Below, in pieces: positions 23,110 through 35,096 of a stretch of 64,000 nt of DNA (positions within the stretch are counted from its first letter, which is position 1; each line of letters begins with the position of its first letter). Below the pieces are notes generated by a model. It ran no database searches. It was given only the letters and a program-made list of their open reading frames with translations, and had not been told where the DNA came from. A program made the translations under genes and the position numbers. Source of the DNA: Saururus chinensis (taxonomy: Eukaryota; Streptophyta; Magnoliopsida; Piperales; Saururaceae). The stretch lies in NCBI GenBank assembly GCA_035235625.1, contig CP141146.1:13758501-13822500 (forward strand). The letters are read 5' to 3'.

Positions 23110-24875
23110 CACCATATTTGCATCCCTTTTTAATATAAGCATGATAAGATGTTCCAGTCATCTATAAAGGAAGACAGAATTTATTAAGAAAAAAAAAGGT
23201 CGTGTCAATATTTGAATAATCATGAATGTCAGGGCTCATCGGAGGATAATAGGACAAATAACCATGCATGTCATCCAACCGAAAATTTTCTCTAAAAAAC
23301 AAAAAAACACTGAGTCCAAGTCAAACCTCGAAGACTTATCGTCTCACGCGGAATTTTAATTCTCTCGGTTGTTGGCAAGCTTCATTGCCAACCGTATATG
23401 AGTCACATAGGACCACGTTATACCAAGGACATTTCACCTTCAGCTTATACAAACGCCGTTAAAATTTATTTCTTTTGGGGCCTGAACGCGGCTATTTCCC
23501 TTACCCCTCATATTTTACATATTTCAAAAAAATTAATTAAATTATTAAATACCTCTTATTTTTTTATTATTTTTTTAATTTTATTTTTAATCTTTTTTTT
23601 TTTCAGTATGAGCTCTTCTATCTCTTTCGTGTGGCTCCTCTTTTTAATCTATTCTCCTTCTTTCCCCTCACTTGTAGTTCTTCTTACACGATTTTTCCCC
23701 CTTTTCCCTTCACTTGCAGATCATATCCCTCACCAAGAAATTTCTAAATTTTTTTTAAACTTCTAGATTGTTTCTGACGGGGGAGATGTTATTGCCACAA
23801 TATATAAATATTGATGGGGACCTTTATTCATCGTATAATGTAGTTTTATTTGTCGAGAGTACCCCTACTATGAGACTTTCAAAATTTTAAAAACCTTCTA
23901 GCGGGGGGTGGTCACCGCTCTAATATGAATAATTTGACAGGAGCTAAGGCCTCTGTCCAAATCAATTTTATTTAACAGAGGGTACCACCCACTAAAAAAC
24001 TTCTAAAAGTTTTGAAGTGTCAAGGTGGCATGAGTAAAATTATAAAAAAATATAGAGATATTAAGTTATTAAAAAATAGCAGCTATTTTTTTATAGTAAG
24101 GGACTCTAAATAATTTTTGAGAGGAAAATAGACGCATTCATTCCGAAATTCCTTTGTGTTTCCCTTATGTCTAAGTGCAAGATAAGGGAAAGGCAAAGCG
24201 AAAGAAAAGAAAAAGATGAGGTGGGCCCAATGTTATAAATTGGATTGGGGAATGTGAAAGCGAAAAGTCGGATAGTAATGAATCTACCTGACAGGCAAAA
24301 CGTGTAGGCCCACACAACGCTGACTTGGGCACATGTGTTTTGTCCAACCAAAATCTACTTATGCTTAGTTTGCTAAGAAGATTGATTGGGTGATTGAATA
24401 TGGAGTAAAGTCAAAATTCTTGCACAATTTATACGTGGTTGGCTGGGTAATGCTTCGCGGATTAGAATTCTCTTATACTCTCTATTTGGCAAAAAATTAT
24501 ATTTCATATTAATAATTATATTTTATTTAATTTTAGTAATTTAAGAGAGATAGTAAACTTATTTTCTTTTCACTTAGATATGTGTTTTACCCTTAATAAA
24601 AATTATTAATTTTTTAAATATAACTATTAAAAAAATATTTAGCCAGATTCCCCTAGCCATTAAATCATAGTTATAACCATGATCTACCCGCGGCAAGGGA
24701 GATGCAGTCTGACAAGTTTTTTTTCCAACTATTAATATATGACGAAGGGAACAAGTAGTTTAATCAGCACTCCAGATCATTTGGGATCTCTTCCAACCTG
24801 CCGATTCAATGATTCATATGGAAGAGAAGGCTTGAAGCAGAAGTCTTAGATCATCTAATCCTGCAAGAAGGAAAC
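23110..24875 (+). promoter_or_regulatory. 5' flank of kinase B
   Basis: Blocks at about 23140-23420 and 24230-24360 match the region upstream of copy C (45425-45700 and 46130-46200). The segment 24475-24645 is a degraded copy of the Stowaway MITE seen at 46223-46416. A stretch at about 23770-24090 has no counterpart in C and is likely an insertion of unknown type. The open frame at 23398-23766 is not conserved and is not called. Presumed promoter and 5' UTR; no certain TATA box was picked. Confidence 0.45.
24475..24645. mobile_element. Degraded Stowaway MITE upstream of kinase B
   Basis: It begins TACTCTCTATTTGG and aligns along its length with the clearer Stowaway copy at 46223-46416, at the same position relative to the kinase. 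The right terminus is eroded. The shared position shows insertion before B and C were duplicated. Confidence 0.6.
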
Positions 24876-24926
24876 ATGTTCGACAATCCAATCCCTCCCT
24901 TTCATCAAGCAAACGATATCCACACG
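24876..24926 (+). pseudogene. Former exon 1 of kinase B
   Basis: An ATG and 17 codons (MFDNPIPPFHQANDIHT) end at a GT donor, exactly matching exon 1 of copy C and of the left-edge gene. Exon 2 of B is 81 nt from its AG (25063) to its donor, against 97 nt in C. The 16-nt difference breaks the frame between exon 1 and the rest. Exon 1 is therefore probably 5' UTR or dead in B, unless splicing differs. Confidence 0.6.
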
Positions 24927-25089
24927 GTAGGAGTTGCCAGCAAAGTCATGCTGAAAACTGGATTGCTACGTCCAGATAATTCAACCATATTTCTTCTACA
25001 TGTTCATTTATTGTATCCGATAATTTTAAATATTTATTTACTTTATATTTTGTTCATCATCAGGGTGTTCATCACCATTTTAACAGCTC

Positions 25090-26637
25090 ATGTCTGGGGA
25101 GGAAGCAAAAGGCAGCAAATTTGCAAAAATTGGTTTTGCAATAGGTAATCCATGGCTTACCAATCCCATGCACAACTGTTGTTTCATTGGATTAAGATAA
25201 CTGATTACAGGATTTTCACTTTTTTTATTTTCGTTTGATTATGTAGGGTTTTGCGTTGTAGTTATATTAGGAGTTGTATATGGAGTCAATGTAGTCAATG
25301 GGTCGCAGACAGGGGCTACAAAAGCATTTCTAGCCCTTCTAATTGGTAAGTAGCAAACGTTTGACCTTCATTTCTGGTTTTGCTTTATGGATCTCGGCAT
25401 TCCAAAGATCTCACTTGTTCAAGAGTCATTTTAATTTTTAGCAACGGGATCGGTGATGCTTTTGGGAGTTGTGTCAGCCATTATTTCCTCTATCACAAGC
25501 AAAGTAAGGCCAAATGACATGGAAACGGCAGAGACGCAGAGCAATCACGACGCTATAACAATGGAGAGATTTTTCAGTGACATGGCGAGGGAGAGACCCA
25601 TCAGATTCTCACCTCAACAGCTGCTCAGTTTCACAAGTAATTACTCTCATAAACTGGGATTAGGTGGTTTTGGGATGGTTTACAAGGGAGAGTTTCCCAA
25701 TAGAACAAAAATAGCAGTCAAGGTTTTACAGAGGAACTTAGACGAGAGGGTGAAGGAACAATTCATGGCAGAAGTTGGCACAATTGGGAGGACCCATCAC
25801 ATAAATCTGGTCAGGCTCTATGGATTCTGCTTTGAACCGTCAATAAAAGCCCTTGTTTATGAGTACATGGAAAATGGGTCACTAGACAAGTTCTTGTTCT
25901 CAGAAAAAAATGGGCGCATTGAGTGGGAGAAGCTCCAAGAGATTGCCATTGGAACAGCGAAGGGGATCGCATACTTGCATGAGGATTGCCAGCAGAGGAT
26001 AATTCACTATGACATAAAGCCTGGCAACATTCTTCTAGATGCCAATTTCTCTCCAAAGGTCGCAGACTTTGGGCTAGCCAAGCTGTACAACAGGAACAAC
26101 ACACATGTGACCATGAGTGGGGCCAGAGGCACACCGGGCTACGCAGCGCCGGAGCTCTGGTACCCACTTCCGGTGACGGAAAAGTGCGATGTATATAGTT
26201 TTGGAATGTTGCTATTTGAGATTGTGGGGCAAAGGAAGAATTTAGATCTCAACACGACTGAGAGCCAAGAATGGTTTCCCAGGTGTGTTTGGGACAAACA
26301 TCAAGAACAAAAATGGGAGGCAATAATGGACATGTGTGGTATTGAAGAGGATCATAGGCACAAGGCCAAGGATATGTTGCTAGTTGCCTTATGGTGCGTC
26401 CAATACTCGCCTGAGTCTAGGCCGCCGATGAGCAGCATGGTAAAAATGATGGACGGTGGAGGGGAGGTTTCTGGTCCTCCTAACCCATTTCAACACTTTT
26501 CAGCTACTGCAGGTATAATAACATGGCAAAGCCACAATACTACCACCACTACTGCTACTACTACTGCTACAAACGATACAGATGCCACTCCTCTCATGAA
26601 GAAGTATGAAATTCAATTGGCTCCCTCATCTTCGTGA
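25090..26637 (+). CDS. Lr10/LRK10L-type receptor-like kinase, copy B
   Basis: A serine/threonine kinase of the plant LRK10L/PR5K-like group, predicted 449 residues from three coding exons: 25090-25144, 25247-25345 and 25442-26637, all with GT-AG borders and compatible phases. I chose the ATG at 25090 because it is in frame with both hydrophobic exons. Residues about 11-35 and 45-70 are hydrophobic (two membrane segments). There is no GUB_WAK, thaumatin or lectin ectodomain. The kinase domain has the G-loop GLGGFG (124-129), Lys145, Glu162, HYDIKPGN (240-247) with Tyr in place of Arg (non-RD), DFG (260-262) and APE. The C-terminus has a Thr-rich tail coded by an ACT/ACC microsatellite and ends MKKYEIQLAP. 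Kinase and membrane assignment are firm; a defence role is inference from the family. Confidence 0.85.
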
Positions 26638-27420
26638 CTGCATCTTTCTCATTATTGTTGCAGTCATTTTTTGTAGTAATATTGTATTTAACACATCTAT
26701 TTCCCCTTCAACTAATATTTAGTACCTTAAAAAAAAAGAAAAAAGATGGTACTTTTTTACTTCTCAGCACCCCATGGTCTCCCACTATTTTCCGATTGCC
26801 TACCCCAACACCCCCATGCTTTCTCTTTCCTTCCTTCTCTAGCGCCTATTGTCGGTGACGACCAATTTTGCATGCGCAGCCACCTCAAACCGCCATTGTC
26901 TCCCCCATCAACCATTTTAACAACACTCCCACCGTCTAAAAAAAAAGCCACAATCTAAATCTTCTTATCTAAAATTGTATCTGTGAAATCGAACTAGGAA
27001 ATAGATAGATTCACTGCATAATCCATGGCAAAACCCACCCAAATATACACCAAAACTAACCCAAAAAAACTGATAAATTCTGATAAAAAAAAACCTAGAT
27101 GAACAAACTCAATATCTCATTCAAAACTATGTATAAAAGAAGAGATCTCAATCACTTGAGAAGCCATGGTACGAAGAGAGGGAAGTGAAAGAGAGAAGGG
27201 AAAATAAAAAATGGAGAAGGAAAGGAAGCGAAGGCCGACGAAGTAGAGGAGATTTTAGTAGAAATTGCATAACACAAAAAACTAAAAATAACCCTTTCAA
27301 CTATGAGGAGGAGATTTTTGCCGATGCTAGCACCGACATAGGCAAATCCTACAGAGCTGGTGGCTAGAGTTGTTAGATGGGTGGTTTGGGCAAACTAGCA
27401 TGTGAGCGGGAGGGACTGGA
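26638..27420 (+). other. 3' flank of kinase B
   Basis: It is homologous to the flanks after the relic (from 1970) and after copy C (from 48247). TTGTATTTAACA here marks the empty site of the MITE found at 2023-2178. The stretch is probably 3' UTR followed by intergenic DNA. The open frames at 26634-27367 are low-complexity and not conserved. It ends at the LTR fragment that begins at 27421. Confidence 0.6.
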
Positions 27421-28731
27421 TGCCCAGGAATTTTTATAATTACAAATTTACTCGGAAGCTTACACATACAGACTTACTCTGAATCTTACAAATGTATTCA
27501 AAATGTAACAAACTTACTCTTTTTCAGAATCTTACACTTACTATCGACAACTGAAGCTCATTGTCATTTAATTAGCTCGATCATTGAAAGAAAGGAATGT
27601 CATTGAGACGTCACCTTAACCTCTGGGGAGCACTAGACACCATAGATTTTTTCGAAGGCAAGGCACACTTATGCTCATGGGACACATGATCAAATAGGTA
27701 ACAATAGATCCATTATACTGCTTACCTAAGCGCGTAAATGCCCACACTCTAGGGGCCATATAGTGCCAACTAAGGGCGGAAGTCATATAATGCCACTCTT
27801 GGGCTGAAATCTTACAGTGTCACTATTTGGCTGAATAATATAGTGTTAACTAAGGGCAGAAACTTAAAAGCGCTCTTAATAGAGCATCAAACATTTGGGC
27901 TTACATGTAACACCAAGATAAGACTAACAAAACATATAGTGCTCTTAAAAGAGCATGAGGCGACTGAGCTTAAATACAACACGAAGACAACATCCTACAA
28001 GATAACACCATGGCTAAACATGGAAAATGCATAGCCAACTAGTTACCGACTGGCAAAAACAAGGAACTAAATCCGTCGAAACTCTTAGGTCTCACACTCA
28101 CAACATTATCACATTAGATTTACTTGCAATTAAGTTTAAATTAAATAAGTTATGCAAGTACAGTTGTGCCAAGGAATCCCACAATCTTACAATCTTCCAC
28201 TAAGTAAACTAAAGCTGAGTCCATTTTAAAACTCTAGTATGTCAGGACAACATACTTAACTTAACTCATCCTTCTCATATCCATAATTCACCACATAATA
28301 TATCTTTACGTATTCATATAATCTATGTCATCCACCTTATGGTCAAATCCTCTTACTCGAAAATCAATCATACTAAGCTTCCTTAATCCAACCTCAGTCA
28401 TTAAATTCTTACCAAAACCTTACTTATTATTCTTACATTCCAATCCATATTATGTGCATTATGCATATACAATTTATGCTTGAAAACTTATTATCTGGCT
28501 ATCCCCACATGTCACCTCTAAACCTTACATTCGCTTACTCTCTGAACCCCCAAGCTTTTTTATCATTGTTCCAACACTCCACTCAATCCAGTCCAAGCCA
28601 ACAATCTAAGAAATCAATACTAAAAAATATATATAATAGTATCAATCTAAGCAACCAACAATCTTCGCTTAGAAGACAAACAAATCTATAGAGAACCTAC
28701 ATCTTATTTTGAAGAAATATTCAATTTCTTT
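27421..28731. mobile_element. Partial long LTR, second copy
   Basis: It is the duplicate of 2915-4165, entered at the same point of the kinase 3' flank and ending at the same TGTGACACCC junction. Its first bases are slightly eroded. It is a non-coding fossil fragment of the long-LTR family of 9006-13488. Confidence 0.65.
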
Positions 28732-30554
28732 TGTGACACCCAAGAATTTCGGAAAACACCTTAATTCACATTGTGAATTTTATGGAGAATTTTGGGATTT
28801 TTAGTATAGAAGGAGTCTATTGACAAGTCCCTAGACACGCTGACATCAGGGCAGCTGTCAGTACAAAGATATCATACTTCACATGGTGGGTTTTTCATCA
28901 ACCTTTTTATTGACATCATCTCATTCCAAAGTGAAACCCTAAGCCAATGGAAGGTGGCCAGAAAATTTGGAAAACATATTTGAGGGGATTTGAGTTTCAC
29001 TAAGAGGAGGAACACTGTTTTAGAGAAGAAAAGTCTTAGGAGGAGGATTTCAAGTTCCAAGACTGAAGGAATTCGAGGTAGGATCATTGCATATCAATAA
29101 ATCTCAAGTCCTTATGCTTCTAAAAGTGTGTACAAGCTGTAGAAAGTTAGATTTGGTTGAATTATGTATGATTATGAGTAAAATGATGGATTTTCATGTT
29201 TTGGCTAGTTATGGTTAAATTAAATATGTCTTGATGATAAAAGAATGATTATAAGACCTTGTGGAGGCAAGGGAAGAAAGTAAGAAAAGAGTGGTATTCA
29301 TTTGATTTAAAATCAGTCGAGTAGAGATCGATTGTGGTGATGTCAATGGGCTGATCAACCTTTAGACCTGGTTGTCAACAAAGGCACAAGACTAAAAATA
29401 AAAAGGGAAAAGATGGGAGATGAAAGATAAATTCCTAATATATGGTTCTATATATGAAGTAAATAATTATAAGAAAGTGCTGGGACACAGTGCCCTAGTT
29501 CAAAATATAAATTGATACACTCTTTGTGTTACAAATTTTATAGCAACTTTGATTCCATAATTGTAGAAAACCTAAGTATCTAGCACATAAGAAAAAGCAT
29601 AAAAATCACACACACAAGAGGTTTTTGCATGGAAACCTAATATGGGAAAAACCACGAGATACTTTTGTCTAGACCAAAGAATGCATTATGTAAATAAAAT
29701 ACAAAGTTGCCGATACAACAAAAGACTCCTTCCTTTCCCTTCGGCTAGTCTCCACACCACTCTAACTTGGTAGCACCACCCCAATTTATGTTCAACTTGA
29801 TCTTCACTCTAAAAAAAGTTTGAATGTTCATGATCTTCATAGTAAATTGTAAGATGGAGATTGTGATTGCAGGGCTTATGTTGAAAGAGTGGAATTTGAT
29901 TAATCAGTTGGTTGAGCTACATTTTGAATATATACTAGGAGAAGGGAAACCAATGATAGCAAACTTTAAGATTAAGTCTCACAACATACAAAGGATTTTG
30001 GAAGCACAAATTTTGGTTGAGGAAGTTCAAAAATTGGAAGGAGTGAAATATTTCTTTAAGGGATCAGATGGAAGAATAAGATTTAGAAATCGGTTATTGG
30101 TTCCTAATAATGAAGGGTTAAAGTAAGAATTTTTGAAAATTGGTCATCATTCTCAACATACCATCCACCCGGGATGAACTAAAATTTACAAATATTTGAA
30201 AGAAGGATTTTGGTTGAATGGTATGAAGAAAGATATTGAGAATTTTTTATCTAAATGTTTGACTTGTCAACAAGTGAAAGAGGAACATCAAAGACCAACG
30301 GGAACCCTTAATCCCCTTGAAATTCATGGATGGAAATGGGATAACATAATGATAGATTCTGTTATAGGATTGCCTAAAACTCAAAAGAAGAATGATGCTA
30401 TATGGGTCATGGTGGATAGATTAACCAAATCTGCTCGCTTCTGACCTATAAGATGGACTCAAACACATGAAAGTCTAACAAAGCTATATATTAAAGAAAT
30501 TGTAAGGCTACATAGAACACCATTATTTATTGTATCGATAGAGATCCTAGATTT

Positions 30555-31872
30555 TGTAAGAATATATGACTCATATGTCTAGTTTTTTTGCTAGTTTCGT
30601 CATCAAAATTATATCAAGAAACCATATGTATGCAATGAGTCTTAGAGTTTGATTTGAGGTTGTGATTAAGTTAGATTTGGAATTAACGAACATGAAAAAT
30701 AGAGTAGACATATTTTTATTGATCAAGGTGAAAAACTGAAGAATGTGAAGGGTTTTAAAGCTTATCCAGATCACATTAACATGCATAAATCACTTGGAAA
30801 ATGTTAAAAAGTGATTACAAAGGTTTTTGAAGGTTTTAAGGCAAAAGGGCAAGCTACAAAATGTGAAGGACAAAATGATTGATCGCTTATTGATTCAACC
30901 TTGTTCAAAATGAAGACGAGAGTTTTTTATCAATCACTCTTATAGTTGATCGATCAATTGTAGAATCGTGCACATTAAAAATAGTGATCGATCGATCGTT
31001 GTTTAGAGCGATCAATTGTTTTAAGAATGGTTTACTTGATTTAAGACCTTCTGATTTCTATTTCATTCCTTATTCAAGTACAAGTCCTAAACCGACTTAT
31101 TGAGCTATATAAGGGTTATGAATCACGAAATTGAAGAGAGGAAAACCTATAGGAGAAAAGAGAAAGAGGTTTTATACATTTTTTTATTGTTTTCCAAAGG
31201 AGAATTCACTTGAGTTTTTTTATTGAAGATCCATGGAGAATTAAAGAAGACAATCTACAAATGAAGAAGTTAATACACAAATTATTCAAAGAATAGTTGT
31301 AGCATATCTTCAATGGAGGATCGAAGATTTGCTTAAAGCAAAATTTAAGACAATAAGAGGTACTTATTAAAGACTAGAAAGAGATAGAGACAAGGCAAAG
31401 AGGAGAAAGTTTCAAGTGCTTCGAGAAGACTTGAAGGCTAACAACAACAACTTAAATAAGAGGAGCTTGTGTTATAATCTAAACAAGGTTGGTGGTTTGG
31501 TTATATCAATGTAAAAGTCTGGTTTCTAGTGCATTGATTTGGTTCCTTTGGAATTACCGTAGTTTTTTTCCCTAGTTGGGGTTTTCACGTAAATTGCTAT
31601 GTTCATGTGTGGATTGCTTGATGGTTGATTGATTGATAATTTGAGAGTGAGATTTTGAGAGAACTATTTTAATTGTTTTCGCTTAATAAAAAAACTAGAG
31701 CAATGAGGCTACAATTCTTAATTCTTACTCGTTGAAAGTACTAATTTTAAAAGTAGTCTAGTGATCCGCTAAGTCGATTAGATTGATATTAAACTTTCAT
31801 ATTTGCATCTAGATATTGGAGAAACATACAAAATTCTTTGGGAACCAAATTATATTTAGTACAATTTTCATC
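30555..31872 (+). mobile_element. Copia-like solo LTR, second copy
   Basis: It matches 5990-7306 throughout and lies in the gypsy integrase region, whose homology resumes immediately after about 31873. It is non-coding. The 5-bp duplication could not be fixed with confidence because the ends are eroded. Confidence 0.65.
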
Positions 31873-31944
31873 CTCAAACGCATAGGCAATCCGAGATAAC
31901 AATTCAAACTTTGGAAGTTATGCTTCTTGCATGTGTGCTAGAAT

Positions 31945-32934
31945 CACTACAACAAAATTGGGTATTAGCGACGCTTATATAAGCATCGCTAAAAAACAAC
32001 AATAACAACATATAATAAACCGTTGCAAAAAATACGAATATTAGCAATGCATAATACTAAGCGTCATTGATGGTAGTCTATTAGCGACGCATAAATCCAA
32101 ACGTCGCTAATACGTAACCTTTTAGCGACGCTTTAATTTATGCATCGCTAATACTTACATTATTAGCGATGTTTTTATAAATGTCACTAAAATATATATA
32201 TTTTAATTTTTTTTAAAAAAAATTCAAAATTATTAACGACGTATTTTTACAAACGTTGCTACTAGTTTCAACAATAGCGACATTTAAAAATGAGCGTCGC
32301 TAATAATTCTCAATTTTAAAAAAAAATTAAAAAATAAGAACTAATAGCGACATATACGCTATACGTCGTTATTACCCTTGGTAGTAGCGACACATAGTCA
32401 CATGCGTCGCTACTACCTATGTTTATTAAAATTTTATTTTAATTTTTTTAAATTTTTTTATTTTAAAAATAAAAAAAATAATTAAAATAAAATACTAATA
32501 GCGACGTATATATTTATACGTCGCTATTAGTACATGTATTAGCGACATATAGGTATATACGTTGCTAATAAGTGTCACTAATAATAATATTCTTAATTTA
32601 ATAAATATTTTTTACAAAAATAATATTTCTTTTAAAAAAAATTAAAATTTTATTTTTTAGTTGCGACACTTTAGAAACGTCGCTAATACTATATTATTAG
32701 CGATGAATAACACAAATGTCGCTAATAATCTAGTATTAGAGACGCAATTTAAGCGTCGTTAATAAAGATAATTAGCGACGCTTAATCTTAAATGTCACTA
32801 ATTAGTAATAACGACTCCTTTTTTATCGACGCATGTAGCGACGTTTTTTATGCGTAGCTAATAGTTAATAATGGCGTTTGTTAGACTATTAGCGATGTTT
32901 AAATGCACCGCTAATGGTCTTTTTTGTTGTAGTG
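31945..32934. mobile_element. 990-bp non-autonomous CACTA element
   Basis: The ends are CACTACAACAAAATT and the complement TTTTTTGTTGTAGTG, with the 3-bp duplication AAT at 31942-31944 and 32935-32937, as expected for CACTA (En/Spm) transposons. Inside, the motif TTAGCGACGC and its complement recur many times in both orientations, with AT-rich spacers. No transposase frame exists. The same motif family fills 44080-44481 and 49659-55332. Confidence 0.9.
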
Positions 32935-33559
32935 AATGGAAAAGAAATTAGGATGAATTTTTCCCACTCAAAGAATTGTCTTAAAATAATAGCTACTATT
33001 CTAGTATTGGTATGACGCCTATTGAGGCATTGTATGGTTGGTGATACCATTCTCCCACAAGTTGGAATGAAGTTGGAGAGAGAAAAACCTGTTTTACCTC
33101 CTAATCTTGCGGACATGCATGATGTTTTTCGTGTATCAATGTTAAGTATATTCCCGATCCTATTCATGTGATTGATATGACAAGTGTAGAACTTCAAACC
33201 CCATCTTACCTACAAGGAAGAGTCAATAATGATTTTGGATAGAAAGATAAGGACTTTGAGGAATAAAGAAATACTTGTCGTGAAAGTTCTTTGGAGAAGC
33301 CAAGCTTTGGAAAAAATGACTTGGGAAGCGGAAGCTGAGTTCATGAAAGCGTATCACCACTATTTATTGATGAGTGACCAAATTTTCTTTGAGGGAAGGT
33401 TCCCATGATTTTTGTGTGATATTCATGCGTGTTTAATTAAGTATTAATTTATTACTATAAGTTTTCTGGTTGTTATTGTGTTGAGTTTAGTTGACGTAGC
33501 TTTTGACATATTGACGAACTCCTTTGGTAATGATTGTACTATTGAGTAATAAACTCAAG

Positions 33560-34845
33560 AAAGTAGCAACAATGATAAATATAAGATTTGAATATTTCAA
33601 CTTTTTGAAAAGAAAAAGTTTTTGTTTAAGAGTTTAATATCCATCTAGATAGTGGGAATTTCAATTAAGCACCAAAATTGGTTAACCCTAAAATATATTT
33701 ATTTATGATCATCCCATCATCAATCGAACCATAAAGCATGCAAGAACACATAAGGATTTAATGTGGAAAACCCCAACTAGGGAAAAAAAGCATTGCAATC
33801 GACCACCGACTAAATCAATGCACTAGATAGTAAAACAATACATAGACATAAGCAAACCACCAACTTTTGTTGTTAACTCTAACCCAAACCCCTTTTGCTT
33901 AGATCTCCAACAAAACTCCACTTGTTGTTGGCCTTTAAGTCTTTTCTGCATGCCTTAAAACCTTTTCCTTCTACTTACTTTGTCTTTGTCTTCTTCTAAC
34001 CTCCACAACAAGCTCCTCTTGTTCTTTAACTTTAGCCTTGATCTCTTCAACTCCCCATTGAAGATTGATGGAACTCCTCTTTTATTTGGTGTGTGTAAAA
34101 CTCTTTTCTCTCATTTTTGTGTCTCAAGGAATCACCATTAGCATATGCTTGAAGCACAAAGATGACCTCCTTTAAAAAACTAAGGACAATGACCTCTCTT
34201 CTTTTATCAATGAATTTCTAGGTTTTCCTCTTCTCAATTTTGTGATTGCCTACCCTTTAAATAGTCTATTAAGTCGGTTTAAAAGTTTGACTTCAATTAG
34301 AAATGAAATATCTTCTGGAATGGCTTAAACTAGGCAACTAACACAAACAATGATCGATTGTTTGACACAACGATCAATCATTCACTATTTCAATTAGGGT
34401 ATGACTCTGCAAGCGATCGATCCCTCGATTTTGCTATGGATCGATCAACTCTAGCTTAATTTTACACATGCCTCTTTCAAGTGTCAATCGATCGATCAAT
34501 CAAATGTAAAGTATAGTGATCGATCAATTGAATAGTAATTTTACTATTTTACCATAATTAGGTCTGAAACTCCCAAATTCACTTAATTTTCTCATTCTAA
34601 GCTAATATAAGAGAATTGTGTAGGTGAGTTTGTGCAAATTAACCTTTTACTTTTGATACTCTGCTTAGTCTTCAACCTTGATCAATAAGAACACTTCTAC
34701 TCTATTTTTCAAGTCAATCAATTCCAAATCTGACTTGACTACAACTAAATCTAGTCAGATTCCTAAAACTAAAAACATACATGAAGTTTGGACATAGTTT
34801 GATAATCAAAATTAGTCAATTACAATACATATGGCTTATATGTTC
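33560..34845 (-). mobile_element. Copia-like LTR, inverted copy
   Basis: On the minus strand it starts GAACATATAAGCCATATG and follows the order of 5990-7306, including the CCTAGTTGGGG segment (complement at about 33760-33780) and the GATCGATTG motifs. No internal region is attached on either side. It is an old fragment or solo LTR. Together with 30555-31872 it forms an inverted pair about 1.7 kb apart. Confidence 0.6.
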
Positions 34846-35096
34846 TTTCCTTGTTGATAAGTATTGGCACGTCGATGCCCTTGCCAATGAATAAATGAGC
34901 CACTATCAGTAATGTTTGACACATCGGTGACTTCACCAATGGAGTGCCAATTTCACTATCGGTAGACAATTGACGCGACGATGTTATGAGTGTCTCGTCG
35001 ATGGGTTCAAAACTACACAATGAACAGTTTCATGTAGCTTTTGAGACAGTTATGCACTAAATTTGGTTATTTCTCTCTCATATAACTTTAACATCC
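34846..35096. other. No feature recognised
   Basis: This stretch between two LTR remnants has CGTCGATG-type motifs but no open frame, repeat end or known family match that I can see. Confidence 0.35.

Larger units (their letters stand above)
28732..33420 (+). mobile_element. Broken Ty3-gypsy element, second and longer copy
   Basis: It starts TGTGACACCCAAGAATTT. Pol remnants cover the end of RNase H and the integrase zinc-binding region (29850-30550), a short middle piece of the integrase core (about 31873-31944) and the integrase C-terminal part (32938-33420). Two insertions split it: a copia-like LTR (about 30555-31872) and a CACTA element (31945-32934). Gag, protease and most of reverse transcriptase are missing and the coding sequence is broken in many places. 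The order of insertion is gypsy, then copia-like LTR (shared with the first copy); the CACTA is not in the first copy. Confidence 0.75.

Noticed and set aside
25811-26167. Minus-strand 118-codon frame opposite kinase B (and 47426-47782 opposite C)
   Set aside because: Antisense shadow of a conserved kinase exon; its conservation follows from the sense strand.
31945-32934. Regularly spaced short repeats that could suggest a CRISPR array
   Set aside because: Repeats occur in both orientations with irregular spacing inside clear CACTA termini in a plant genome.
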